Assembly: GCA_008828725.1 (NCBI GenBank)
Contig: MEHQ01001610.1
Span: 109,589-173,588 of the forward strand
DNA length: 64,000 bases
Origin: Saccharina japonica
Taxonomy: Eukaryota > Sar > Phaeophyceae > Laminariales > Laminariaceae
Reading direction: 5' to 3'
The translations under genes were made by a program, and so were the position numbers. This document shows positions 10,658-21,031 of this stretch, piece after piece; within the stretch, counting starts at the first letter, position 1; every line of letters starts with the position of its first letter. The notes beneath the pieces were generated by a model. It had not been told where the DNA came from and did no database searches. It saw nothing but the letters and a program-made list of their open reading frames with translations.

Positions 10658-10861
10658 TCAATCATGAAATAAGACATACACAGCCTGTTTTTTTCCGTAG
10701 CTGATTACCATCAATTCCGCCTCAAATGTTGACTGTGCAATCAGAGTCTGCGTTTTCGCTCCGAAGCCGATGTGCGCCTCACTGAGGATAAATATGTAGC
10801 GTGTTATCAATATCTTGTTATCGGGGTTTACTGCCGAAGAATCTTTGGTGCACCCATGCAT
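10658..10861 (-). pseudogene. copia RNase H remnant
   Basis: A 67-codon minus-strand frame reads SEAHIGFGAKTQTLIAQSTF then EAELMVISYGKKQAVYV, matching the conserved W-x-S-K-Q-x-x-V-A-x-S-T-x-E-A-E block of copia RNase H with substitutions. The beginning of the domain and the C-terminal D-x-x-T block are not in frame. Last recognisable coding segment of this element. Confidence 0.75.
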
Positions 10862-10989
10862 GGCAAAACTGTGCCTTCTTGTAGATATTGATCAGACCCG
10901 GCGAGTCTTCTAGGTATCTAGGGAGGTGTCGTGTTTACCACCGCTGGTTTGCTGCATGCTCTGGTCCGTTGGTTGAAAGTAGTATATGG

Positions 10990-12250
10990 CATAACGCGTA
11001 ACCTGCGCAAGGTAAAGTACCGACCCCACGATGGCCTGGTGGAGTTTGACCCCTAGGGCTCCGAGTAGCTTTTCTTCCGGTCGTTTGATGGGCAACTCTG
11101 GTCCATATTCCGGCATGTGGACGGAGTTGCAGTCCACCATCTCGAGCCTCTCCAGAATGTTAAGTACGAAACCCTTTTGTGTAATCGTCTCCGTACTGTA
11201 GTTCCTGGTAAACTTCATACCGAGGATTCGGCTATATTCGTCCATGTCCGCCATGACGAAGCGGCCCATCAGCGCCTTCTCCAACCGCTTGACAACTACA
11301 AGGTTGTTTCCACTGGTAGGGATATCGTCGAATTATGGCGTAAGAATGGCGAATGTGCCATCCCTTCCGTGTGTGCACGACGACGCATGATGCCGACGGC
11401 GTCGGTGTCAAGCCAATTTCCAGTAACGCGGCATCGGTTGTGATATACCACAGACCGGGCAATAGGGACAAGCCATATACACTGTGCTTGAGTTTCATGA
11501 CCATGGATCGTCCTGCCTTCATACCCTTTGCGCTGTGTCCAGGAGTTGTTTCGGCGGAGATGTCGTCTTTAATTGTACTCTGGAGAAAGGCAACCTGTGC
11601 ATCGACTTGATAAACGAGTCAGTCGTACTGACACGTTATAGCAAGCAGTGCACGCCGGCTATCGTCACGGTACACTGGTGCAAATGTTGTACGATATTCA
11701 ATGCCGGTCTCTTGAGGTGCACCCTTGTATCACAAACCGCGCTTTTAATCGATTGTCTGCCTTTTGCTTGGACACGAAGCTCGAGCCAGGTGGTATACGT
11801 TATGCTCCATTAGGCTATACGTCATCATGGTTTCAGTTGTTCCTTCCCCTGCGAGGAATGTATAACGTCCGCGTAGCTGGTAGGGATTCGTATGTTTGCA
11901 TTTGTGTATTCTCCCGTGAACCCGGTGCAGTAGAAGCTGCCTATAGCTCAGGCAAAAGCTGTGACGGAGGAACCGTTTTCATCGTTGTGGGAGAGATCGG
12001 ATGATGGCCCCACCTGGAACGCCAGTGAGGTTAGATGCCGAAGCAGACATTCATTTAGGACGTATTCGATGTCGCCGTCGTCGCTTGGATTATTACGCGT
12101 GGACGCGCGAGTTGCGTGCAGCTCACATTCTGACCAAGGTGTTGTTCCAGGTGGTGAATTCGGTGCAACCCCAGCCGAGGGTGCTCGGGCGGCCAGGGTT
12201 CGGTTGTTCTCCGGGGGATCACTAGTGGCCCTGTTGTCACGCAGCATGCC
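10990..12250 (-). pseudogene. copia reverse transcriptase remnant
   Basis: From the left of the protein: a Pro/Ala-rich linker (12247-12100), SSDLSHNDENGSSVTAFA, then LQSTIKDDI-like sequence, VMKLKHSVYGLSLLPGLWY (11522-11420) and, in another frame, the connection region MADMDEYSRILGMKFTRNYS to VGSVLYLAQVTRYAIYY (11284-10990). The expected YVDD region around 11330 is scrambled by frameshifts, so the active site is not intact. Confidence 0.75.
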
Positions 12251-12754
12251 CGGGACCTGCTCACGCCATTGTTCGGTTTCTTGATGAGGGATTTCTCGCT
12301 ATTTCCCCAAGATGATTAGATCGAGCAAGGATGCGTGATCGATAGCATCGAAGGTGCAATCGTCTTGTTCTGCGCAGTCGATTTCCTTGTAGTCGATCTC
12401 CGTATCTTGCGGGAGAAGAACGTACGGTGGGGTTTCCAGGAAGACCACGTTTCGACTCTCCACGACGGTTCCCTTTGATTAATTGTAAATACGATACGCC
12501 GAACTATTGTGACTAAACTCGCAGAGCTTTCCCTCCCATGTTTTGTCTCCCAGTTTGGGCGGATGCGTCTCGATACGCACGAACGCCCTGTCTCCTATTG
12601 CACGGAAGATGGTCGTGTCCGCTTCCTCATTGTACAGCTTGAAAAAGGGTGATATTCCTACCAGTGCGGAATGTGGTGATCTGTTGCTGATAAAAACAGC
12701 CGTGAAGATCGTTTTACCTCACAGGCTTGGGGGACAGCTGCCGCCCTTGAGCAA

Positions 12755-13520
12755 TCATCTGTCAATGGTGACGATGGTACAACCGTCTCTTGTTGATATC
12801 CCGATCTGCTGGGGAGTGGCCATTGCGGAATACTCTACACTGATGCCGGAATCGGCACATAGGTTTTGGAACCCTTGTGAAGTGTACTCAACAGCATTGT
12901 CAGCCTTTAGACGTTGAATGCACAGTCTCAACGGAACGGCCATCGTTTAGTTGTAGAGGTCCAAGGAGTCAGCGGATTTAGCCTTGGATTTAGGAAACAT
13001 AATATCCCTCATTCTGGTGTAGCCATCAGTGAACTTGGCGAGGTATAGATAGCCTGTTTTTTGCCTCTGCAGTGATATGATCCATGAGGTCAGTGTAGAC
13101 TAGCTTCGTATGCCCTTTTGTTTTGTGTACGGTTTACTCTAGGTGTGTTGTATGCTGGCCCTTTCCCAAAGCGCAGGTGGGGTAGCCTGATAGGTACCGG
13201 TGTAGTCACTGCCTTTGCCGTCTTGCAGCGGAGCATGTCTACGCTTCGGGGTTTATGTGTCCCAACCTCCTGTGTCACGTATCTGCGCTGATTTGAGCTG
13301 TGAGTGCCATGGCTGTAGAAGGTGTATTCTGAGTTACCAGCGCAACTCCTTGGTCAACATGCAACGAGCAGAGAGCCATGTCACCAGCAAGTTGCTGCAG
13401 AGGCACCACGACGTTATTCCTGTTTAGGTGGGGGTTTTCTGCCGCGATAGCGGTGGAGATCCCCCAAGAAGCCGCGTCGGAGGGAAAAAAGGGATGTCGA
13501 TCTAGTCCTGAAACGACCAT
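12755..13520 (-). pseudogene. copia integrase remnant
   Basis: The minus strand gives AAENPHLNRNNVVVPLQQLA (13520-13275) and a Cys/Lys-rich stretch (13278-13090) that fit the zinc-binding gag-pre-integrase region. The core follows: QRQKTGYLYLAKFTDGYTR, then KADNAVEYTSQGFQNLCADS and ATPQQIGISTRDG (12943-12755). The Asp of KADN and the downstream PQQ-G-(E) block correspond to the second and third catalytic acids of the DDE core; the Glu position reads T in STRDG. At least three frame changes. Confidence 0.8.
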
Positions 13521-13649
13521 GCTGGCGAAGCCTACTTGATGCTTCTCCCCAGTTTTATCGGTGATGATGCCAGATAAAACGCCAGCGACAGTGCTTAGCA
13601 GTATCTGCTTACCGGCTGTTCGTATTGGTTTCGGCGTACTGAGAACTGC

Positions 13650-13850
13650 ATTTGTGCAACTTATTCTCCTTGAGCTCGGGTATTAGCTCGCTTTCCACGA
13701 AGTGCTCCGTAGCACCGCTGTCTACCAGCATAGTGCTCTTGCTGTCGCTAGGAAAGAAGGTCTTCCATCTGGCATTACCATCCAGACGCTGGCACTACCA
13801 TCCAGACGAAGCCACCCTCAAAGTTGAGCTCCTTGTTTAGACCGGATCGC
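13650..13850 (-). pseudogene. copia aspartic protease remnant
   Basis: On the minus strand a short open stretch reads FFPSDSKSTMLVDSGATEHF followed by VESELIPELKEN. DSGA is the catalytic Asp-Ser-Gly-Ala of retropepsins, and the hydrophobic MLV before it is the usual context. A small tandem duplication (CATCCAGACG, about 13778-13810) lies just upstream of the domain. The protease would cleave the polyprotein; here it sits in a frame not continuous with its neighbours. Confidence 0.75.
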
Positions 13851-13999
13851 CATTCCCATCTTCAGCGAGTTCAAGGTTCGGGCTGGGGGTAGTGGTTGTG
13901 TGCGATGATCACTTTTGTGGGCATGTCACTTTCTGTTGGTAGCAGTCGCCAGCGTTATGACTCGTGGAATTGTGGATAGAACACTCCTTCTTCCCAACA

Positions 14000-14852
14000 G
14001 CGCCTTCTAGGCCAGCCGTTCCTCTTCTGAAGGCAGGTTTGTTACTTATCTTATCCTTCGTGAACAAGGCGCAACCCCTCTAATAGTGTCCCGGCTTGTG
14101 GCAACAACGGAAATTCAACAGGTTGGGGCCCGTAGTGGGCCCAACCGCCATGGCCGCGTCACGACCAACTCTTTTTCTGTCGTTCGTGTTCCATCGTGAC
14201 GGATCATCGAGGTACAAGTATCTCATGGTTATCTGAATATGCTCGATGTTCAATGAAGGGTCCCGGTACATAATGAGCTTAGTGTCCTCGTAGTCAGCCG
14301 CCAGGCCTTGGATCATGATGCCCTTGAACGTTATGTCTGGAATGGGCTCTCACATGTTCTCCACTTGGTCGCGAAGGAGGGTGGTTCGGACGAAATGTTC
14401 GTACGGATCTTGTCCGGGCTTCGAAGTCGCGGCCACAAGTTCCGCAGACATGTATCGAACGGTATCATATATGGCTGTCATATACCTGGAGTGCAGCTCC
14501 ATCCATGCCTTCTGGGCATGACCGTTGGTTCCTGTCGACCCCTCCCTGTGCTTGCGAACAAGGTATTATGCTTGTTCCGTCCGTTACCAAGGACAAAATG
14601 GCGAACAATTAATGGCCATCTCGATCGTAAGCCGCCTGGCTTTGGGGGAGGGGAGTCTCTCCCGTGGACGTCTCCATGGTTGGCTTGATCTGTTCTTCCA
14701 TTACGTTATGAATATCCGGGCGATATTTGCTCAATATGCTACTGGGTTTCTCGTACCAACACTCAAAGAGCGTGGGATACTTCCCGGTGAACAGTTTTAA
14801 GTCCCCTCGTGGCATTGGCGAGATTGCCGTTGCTGTTTGATGCGTCCATCAT
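14000..14852 (-). pseudogene. copia gag with zinc knuckle
   Basis: Begins at tandem ATG codons (14852/14849) with MMDASNSNGNLANATRGDLK and LFTGKYPTLFECWYEKPSSI. After stops and a frame change, traceable gag continues with MIQGLAADYEDTKLIMYRD and HIQITMRYLYLDD (14316-14200), typical of the UBN2-like capsid of copia elements. Near 14080 a CCHC-type knuckle is legible (FRCCHKPGHY, then a stop, then Cys). Gag would form the particle shell and bind RNA. The reading needs several frame corrections. Confidence 0.75.
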
Positions 14853-14879
14853 CGCCACCTATCTTCGTTGAAGCTACCT

Positions 14880-15505
14880 TCGTGGAGGATGTTGTTGAAT
14901 TTGTGTTGCCGTCCTATGTCTTTGTTCGTCAGCTTGGTTACTGCGTCGGTCTTTATGCCTTCACACGTACGTCAGCTCATTGTCAAAGTGGAACTTCGTG
15001 AAAGACGTCGTTGTGTTCGTGTTGCGGTTTTATGTTTATGTTTGCCAGCTTGCTGCGTCAGTCTTTGTCCCGTCACCCTTACGCCAGCCAGTGGCGTGAC
15101 GTAATTGTATTTAACGCGGCAACTCACCACATTGCGGAATACGACAGCCTGTGGCGTGGCGTATTTTGTCTCATGCGGCTATCCGTGGCGTTCCTGAATA
15201 CGTCAGCGGGTGGCTTGGTGTACCTTTAGCTTATGCCGCAACCCGCGGCTTTCCGTGATACGTTAGCCTGTGGTGTGGCGTATTGTGCGGCAACCCGTGT
15301 CGTTCCCACACACGTCAGCCGATTGCGTGGTGTGCTGTACAGTTTGTTTGGCTAACCGTTGCGTTCCGCAGCACGTCAACCCGTGGTGTGGTGTACTTGT
15401 AGTTGTGCGGCAAACTGTGGCGTTCGGCACTACAGTACCTCAACCTGTTGTGTGGCGTATTGCATCTTATGCGGCAGCGCGTGGCGTGCAGCAGTTGATG
15501 TCCGC
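14880..15505. repeat. ~70-bp and ~105-bp degenerate tandem repeats
   Basis: From about 15070 to 15500 a ~70-bp unit recurs about six times with the core GCGGCAACCCGTGGCGTTCC ... ACGTCAGCCTGTGGCGTGGC. From about 14890 to 15060 a related ~105-bp unit (TTCGTCAGCTTGGTTACTGC / TTTGCCAGCTTGCTGCGTCA) occurs twice. Short plus-strand ORFs here follow repeat periodicity and are not genes. Confidence 0.85.
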
Positions 15506-15507
15506 GT

Positions 15508-15711
15508 TTAGCGTGGACTCGCTACGTATCGCGCACGGGTCTGGGCTTCCGGTGGATAGCTAGAAAGACAACACAAAAGGCAATTCACCAACAGGTGGAT
15601 GAAGCCGTACGCCACATCGTCGAGGCTCACGACCTCTTAGATTTCACATCGTCTGGTGATGACTGTCCTCAAGACGTACGACAAGAACTAGTGTTAGACG
15701 CTGGGCGGTGA
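15508..15711 (+). CDS. small unidentified ORF remnant
   Basis: An open frame between an in-frame TGA near 15500 and a TGA at 15709-15711 encodes about 67 residues, with central text TTQKAIHQQVDEAVRHIVEA and LLDFTSSGDDCPQDVRQ. Composition is protein-like (amphipathic, charged), unlike the repeats beside it. There is no start codon at a sensible place, so it may be an exon or transposon fragment. No family recognised. Confidence 0.25.
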   Translation, partial: LAWTRYVSRTGLGFRWIARKTTQKAIHQQVDEAVRHIVEAHDLLDFTSSGDDCPQDVRQELVLDAGR

Positions 15712-16300
15712 CGGTATTTAGAGGCTAGCGTGCGAAGCAGAGGTTACACAGTCCGGCCTGCACTAGTGACGATGTTGTATTTTTAAGATGGCGGTGTCGT
15801 CGTAAGTTGCGCTCTCTGGCTAGATCGCGTATATCAGGATGAATTGGTGAGAGTTCAGGAGCTGGGGGGGAAGGAGAGTGCGCCTGCGGGCGTCTCCAGG
15901 CAATCCAGTCCCTCCGACTCCTACGACAGTATCTGCTTCTGGTTGCCACGCTTTCAGTGGTCACCCTATCTAATTTAATCCCATGGCAGTACAACCTCGA
16001 GCTCATCGAACCGTGGCACCATTATCAATTGATTTGTTGAATCGTTACTTATGAGGCCATTCGTCTAAGAAACAGCCGATTTTCCTGAATGGGAATTGCC
16101 TTTCCGGCGAGATTGATATTCGGTTTTAGTAGTTTATTGTTTTTTCAAGAGTTTTATTTCGCTCACAATAAAAAACTTAACCTGGAATATGTGTCCCTCG
16201 ATGTTAGGTATCGATCCACAAAACAAAACAAAAACTAACAGCCTTGACGGGCTCGAAAAACAGAAGATATAAGGGAATTGGTATTTAGGGGCGAGGCACC
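15712..16300. other. no gene seen
   Basis: Non-coding. Open frames are short on both strands and no repeat family was recognised before the SINE copy at 16312. Confidence 0.5.
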
Positions 16301-16311
16301 TCGCCCTTTTT

Positions 16312-16500
16312 ATTTTTTGTTTGTTTTCCCATCCCATTTATTATGTTCGCACTCCTGTCGCTCTCCCTCCATAGTCGTAACTCAGATCCGGGGTCACAAA
16401 GCAGACTCTTCTCCCTCCTTCACACTACGTCTCGCGCCTTCGTTTTTATCGCGCAGAGGGTTCAGCATTCCCAACGCTCGTCGATTTTCATCTAAATCCA
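16312..16500 (-). mobile_element. SINE tail copy, minus strand
   Basis: Reverse complement of the SINE body and tail: TTTTCCCATCCCATTTATTA, TCGTAACTCAGATCCGGGGT, then ATCGCGCAGAGGGTTCAGCA and TCGTCGATTTTCATCT. The 5' (tRNA-like) part, which should lie above 16500, is absent. It matches the full-length copy at 3463-3788. Confidence 0.8.
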
Positions 16501-16504
16501 AGGG

Positions 16505-16636
16505 TGTGTTAGGTAAGGTATACCTATACCCGGGTAAGGTTTTGAGGTCGTACCTAACGTACCTAAAACTTAGGTAAGGTATTGACGGCCGTACCTAAGG
16601 TACCTAACACTTAAGTAAGGTATTGAGATCCGTACC
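16505..16636. repeat. ~50-bp GTACCTAA minisatellite
   Basis: Three degenerate units of a GTAAGGTATTGAGG(T)CGTACCTAACGTACCTAA type, immediately outside the lower LTR of the copia element at 16637. Confidence 0.7.
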
Positions 16637-16933
16637 TGTTGATCGATATCTAAAGGTGTACGTAGTTGGCAGGGGAACGTGTCGTGGTAACTCAAGACAG
16701 CAGTAACACAGAAAATCTTCTCTTGTATTACTATCGAGCTGTCGAGTGACAGCTCATGATGAAGCATCAAAGGGCATAACCCAGCAAGCTGCCAGGCAAG
16801 AAACGTTCTATTCGCCCGCAATATATCCGCCGCTCCATGAAGATGTCTCCCTTACACATAATGCCTCATCGATATATGGAACTCCCTACTATAAAATGGA
16901 TCATCTCCGTCGTATTCTATGGCACAATCAACA
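16637..16933 (-). repeat. 3' LTR of the copia element
   Basis: Shares TGTTGATCGAT, CTAAAGGTGTAC, CTCAAGACAGCAGTAACACA, GAGCTGTCGAG and ACAATCAACA with 22784-23041. It is 297 bp against 258 bp, so indels have accumulated. Confidence 0.85.
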
Positions 16934-16945
16934 TCCCCCCTGCTC
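16934..16945 (-). promoter_or_regulatory. polypurine tract
   Basis: On the minus strand GAGCAGGGGGGA stands directly before the 3' LTR start TGTTGATTG. Its place and composition match the plus-strand primer site of LTR retroelements. Confidence 0.75.
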
Positions 16946-17480
16946 AATATATACGACCGTATAAATACCCTCCCCCCTGCTCTGTGCATGACAAGGCACA
17001 ACAACGCAGGGTGAATGTATCGCAACTCCTATTGGACTCGTATCATACTCTCAAGTGCAAACTCGAAAACCAAAAAAGAAGCTGAAAACTGAAAGCTTAT
17101 CAAATCTCAAAATCGAAAATCAAATTCTGCAATTCAAACCTTCAAAACCTCAAATCAGGTCTTCGAACTCTCAAGTCAAAAAAATATTAGTATCAAAAGG
17201 AAACTCATCCCGGCGACAAGTGAAAACCTCTCCCATAATCTCAGACGAAACCAATTGTAATCATGGAAAATATGACACTATGTGGTCACACCAAAAAAAT
17301 AAAAACTAAGAAAATATATATAATACTAGAGATCGCGAGAGACCCCGTCCCTCCGGATACAAGTCTCCTTTCACCCCCTACTCCCGCCATAGATTCACAG
17401 ATCGCGACGGTAATGCGAGATAACATACAAACTCCTTCCCAAATAACTAATCTGGCGTTCAAACCACAGTACCCGAAATA
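16946..17480. other. element 3' untranslated region
   Basis: Between the RNase H remnant and the polypurine tract. A/C-rich on the plus strand with no conserved coding text; it includes short tandem AAAACCTCAAATC-like runs near 17080-17180. Confidence 0.55.
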
Positions 17481-17499
17481 AAAACCAACATAAAAACAT

Positions 17500-18016
17500 C
17501 TTATCTCGAAGACGCATCAATATTGATCAGAACACTTCTGTGGTAGTGGAAAGCCGCGTTATTGAGTGGTTTTGTCAAGAAGTCTGCATGCTGTTCCTCA
17601 GACTCTACATGGACAATACTAACCTCCCCCTTAAAAACAAGCTCCCGCAAAACGTGGTGTCACATGTCGATATGTTTCGAGTTCGACGTACACACTGGGT
17701 TTTGTGCCAGGTGCCTTGCCCCCTCATTATCCTCGAAAACCGTAATGCAAGTCTCCCCAAAACCCGGAAAACTAAAACTCCACACATACCGCATGAACAT
17801 AGCCTCCTTAATGCTGTCTGCCATTGCTACACACTCGGCCTCAGTGGTCGAGAGCGTAACGCATTTCTGCGTCCTCGAAAAACAGCACACACACGCCCCT
17901 GCACACATTATAGCCCCACCGGAAACTGACCTCCTGCCAGTGGCCTTGCTAGCATAGTCTGCATCCGCAAACGCTATCAAGCCCATTTCCTTTTTGGAAG
18001 ATAATGCCGAAATCAC
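17500..18016 (-). pseudogene. copia RNase H
   Basis: The minus strand from 18016 reads KEMGLIAFADADYASKATGR, RRSVSGGAIMCAGA, CVTLSTTEAECVAMADSIKE and FEDNEGARHLAQNPVCTSNS-KHIDM, then a TGA (17660). The same frame continues HHVLRELVFKGEVSIVHVES and EEQHADFLTKPLN to about 17540, so the TGA is a likely CGA-to-TGA change in an otherwise good domain. The D-(A)-D-Y, E-A-E and HADFLTK blocks are the conserved RNase H signature. The frame shifts near 17990 relative to the preceding RT end. Confidence 0.85.
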
Positions 18017-19244
18017 TCGTAGAAAACACGTACTCTAAAATACCAATCGCTGTCTTCCAATGTACCTCCCTCGGCTTATTCGCGTACCTCGCTACCACTC
18101 GCACCGCGTTCGCAATATCCGGTCGTGTTTGGTTCGCAAGCCACATCAAGCATCCCGCCAACTCGCGAAAAGACCAGTCACCCACGGTTTCATCTTCGAA
18201 GAACTCCTCGAGTTTCAGACCAGTCCGAAAGTGGGTCACTCCTCCCAGAACTATATTAAACCTTGCCGCGGTATTTTCAGCGAAAGCCTGCCGCGACATC
18301 GTCAAAGTACCAGCATCCCAATCCCTCAAAAACGACAACCAGCATACCACCGCAACTCGCCCAGGTTGTTGATCGGAACGAGTCGGTTAATATCTTCACA
18401 GAACTGATCGCACCTGGCCTTGAGTCCTACAGCAAAAACTATCATCTACATGAACTACTGTTACTACTATGGAGACGGAGCCCGACTCGATCAACCGCAT
18501 GACACACGCATCAGCTGGGCTCTGCTCAAATCCAAGACTCTTCGTGTGAGTGAGTAGGTGGTTGTGCCACGACCTCGACGCTTGCTTCAAGCCGTAGAGA
18601 CTGCGGTTCAACCTGACTACCTTACCAGACATTTCGTCGCAACCGGGGGGTAGTCTCATAAAAACATCTTCTTCCAAACTCGACTGAACGAACGCTTGCT
18701 CAGCATCAAAATGACACAAATCCAAACCCAACTCGCACGCAATAGCACCCAGCAAGCGAAAACAAGACGCCGCAGGGGTGGGGGCAAAAATCTCATAGAA
18801 ATCAATACCCTCACGCTGCTTAACTCCTCGCGCTACCAGTCTCGCCTTCGCCCGAACCACCTCGCCGTGCTCGTTGGACTTCCAGGCAAACACCGACTTC
18901 GCCGAGATGACGTTTAGTCTGCTTGGCTGCTATGTCGCTCCAAACGTCCCCGCGTCTGCCAGCCCGTGGTACTCCTTTTCCATCTCCTGCCTCCAGATAG
19001 CCGAATACTCGTCCGTACACGCTTCAGCATTCGCGGTCGGCGTTGAAAGCTCGCTCTCCGGGCGTGTGGAAAGGGGGAGATTCTCGTACGGCGGGGCTTG
19101 GTGGAATAGTATATGACCTATACCCTCCCTTGCTGCCATCAACGACAGCAGTCCATGCCCCACAGCTTCTCGGTGTCGCGCAGTTTCCCCCCTCTGTCCT
19201 GCCCCTCTGCACATCACCATCCTCCGGACCCGGGGTGTGGCCAC
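17949..19244 (-). pseudogene. copia reverse transcriptase
   Basis: The minus strand from 19244 gives a short linker, EYSAIWRQEMEKEYHGLADA-GTFGAT, a TAG at 18930, then in the same frame VFAWKSNEHGEVVRAKARLV, FAPTPAASCFRLLGAIACE, HFDAEQAFVQSSL, VRLNRSLYGLKQASRSWH and the active site VVHVDD near 18470. A +1 shift just after VDD and a second shift near 18350 restore the frame (FLRDWDAGTLTMSRQAF, LMWLANQTRPDIANAV). The catalytic Asp pair is present, but the nonsense codon and the shifts prevent synthesis. It resembles the RT at 1-2.4 kb more than the one at 11 kb. Confidence 0.9.
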
Positions 19245-19266
19245 CCAGCTCCTGGTGCCTCACAGT

Positions 19267-20781
19267 CTACCCCCAAGTCCGGCCTCTCTGTACATCGCCA
19301 TCCTCCGGGCCCGGGTTGTAGTAACCCAGCTCCCGGGCAGCACGCTGTGAAAGCTGTGGCTGGGGTGGCTGCTGCGGCGGCGACGGCGACAATGACGGCG
19401 GCTTTGGCGGCGGCGGCGGCGGCGGCGGCGACGGCGGCGGCGGTGACGATGCCGGTGGGTCAGGCGGTGACGAAGATGGCGGCAGCGACGGCGATGGTGA
19501 CTGTGGTGGCGGTGGCGGCGGCGGCGACGGCGGCAGCGGCGATGATGGCGGCGGTTGCGGCGGCAGCAGTGGGAACGGTGTCGGTTGGTCGGACCGTACG
19601 CCGGGGCCTCCCAGAGGCTCTGGCATGTCCGGGGACGGCGACGGCTGGTGGGACCGTACGCTGGGGCTTCCCAGAGGCTCCGGCATGCCCGGGGACGGCG
19701 ACGACGGCGGCGGCGGAGAGCACTCCTCTTCCGAAAGCAGTAACCCCACAAACGGCTTCCTTGGGTGCTCCCAAGTCATGTCGCGAGAGTAAGACCTCTG
19801 GCCAGACAGCAGCAAGATCTTGCAGCAGTCTGCCGAGTGGTGGTTTCCGCTGTTGAGGTAAAAGCAGGACTTCGCCTTGGGTCCCGCCTTTAGGGTCCTC
19901 CTCACGTGGTGGTAGCCCGGCTTCAAGAACGGGAGCAGCCGCGCAAACGATGACTTCCCGTAGAAACTCCGGTATGGTGAGTGCATGTCCGGCTTGTCTC
20001 TCACCCTCGCCGTCATGTTGATGACGTCGCTCGCGTACTTGCAAGCCTCGGCCCAGAGGGGCCGCGTCGACGGCAGCCTTGCGTCTCCGAACAGGCGGGG
20101 GGCCTCCAGGCGTGACGCCATCGCAAGCTCCAGCGTAATAGCTACCCGACGCTCGACCACGCCATCATGCTTCGGGGAGCTGACGGGCGTGTGCTCGCGC
20201 CGAATGCCGTAGTGGTTGAGCATCGCCACGAACTCCGCTTTGACGAACTCGGTGCCATTGTCGGAGCGAAGGAACTCCACGGTGGACGGGCGACCTTTGG
20301 CGTTGATGCCGGCGAGGAAACCAGCGAAGGCTTTCGGGACGTCGGACTTCCGGCGCAAGAATTTCGGCCATCCCAGCCGCGAGTAATCGCCCACGATAAT
20401 CATCAAGTATTCGGCATCACCTGCAGACGTAAGCTTCTTGCCCGACAGGTCCACAAAAAGACGCTGCAGAGGCCTGATGGAGCGGCACTCGGTCGTCCAC
20501 GACACCGCCATCTTCCTCCCCTTCGTCTCTGAGCATCCGGCACACGAAACCAACTCTCCAAAAACCTTAATGCCCATTTTGCGAGCCGTCTCACGAAGCG
20601 TATCAGCATGGGAGTGGGCAAGGGAAACATGAAGGTCGTAAATATCGATCCTCCTCATCTTACCGGGGGCCAACACAGCGGCAGCGATAGGGGTCTCGAC
20701 AATCAGTGTAACCTCATTGTACGGACCAGCATCCCTACGCATGAAAGACAAACCCCCACCCAACAGATGAGTCCGGGGCAT
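19267..20781 (-). pseudogene. copia gag-pre-integrase, integrase and Pro-rich linker
   Basis: A 504-codon open frame, the longest intact piece of this element. Residues 45-95 hold the zinc-binding pre-integrase region (HVSLAHSHADTLRETARKMG ... CAGCSETKGRKMAV, the HHCC pattern). About 108-230 hold the integrase core: FVDLSGK (first Asp), LRSDNGTEFV (second Asp) and SPKHDGVVERRV (Glu), an apparently intact D-D-E triad. From about residue 355 the chain is almost pure Pro/Ser (19.3-19.7 kb on the DNA, seen as GGC/GGT repeats on the plus strand), the usual low-complexity spacer before RT. Integrase inserts the cDNA into the host genome. Confidence 0.9.
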
Positions 20782-21031
20782 TTTGGCGTTACCGCGTGGA
20801 GCGAGAACAGGTTGAAGCGCACACCAGGTACTTACGCTACGTCCAACAGCTTGACCTCTACGTCACCCTGCTGACTGTGCATCACCATCGGGATACTACC
20901 AAAACATGCAACCTTCAGTGACCTCGTGTCATCGACGACCGAACTACTCCTGCCGGGGGAAGGGGGGGACACTCTACCATACCAAAGGGGTTACCAGTCA
21001 CATGAAACGTAGCACCAAAATCCGCTACCCA
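20782..21031 (-). pseudogene. copia protease region
   Basis: Between the gag zinc-knuckle frame and the integrase frame. The minus strand reads WVADFGATFHVTGNP, VDDTRSLKVACFGSIP, GDVEVKLLDVAYVPGVRFNL and FSLHAVTPK, the layout of a copia protease with DFGA in place of the usual D(S/T)GA, then the LLxVxYVPG-x-x-x-N-L block that ends the protease. The frame is offset from both neighbours. Confidence 0.75.

Larger units (their letters stand above)
10650..14852 (-). mobile_element. degenerate Ty1/copia element, minus strand
   Basis: All copia domains occur in canonical order on the minus strand: gag (14852-14000), protease (13850-13650), gag-pre-integrase and integrase (13520-12755), RT (about 12250-10990) and RNase H (10990-10658). 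Every domain is broken by several stops and frameshifts. Its RT text (KHSVYGLSLLPGLWY, LYLAQVTRYAIYY) differs clearly from the two other copia elements here, so it is a separate lineage. LTRs were not recognised, and the element is probably much older than the one at 16.6-23.0 kb. Confidence 0.85.

Noticed and set aside
19113-20044. Ala- and Arg-rich ORFs on both strands over 19.1-20.0 kb
   Set aside because: They lie antisense to, or out of frame with, the Pro-rich linker and integrase of the copia element and have no motif of their own.
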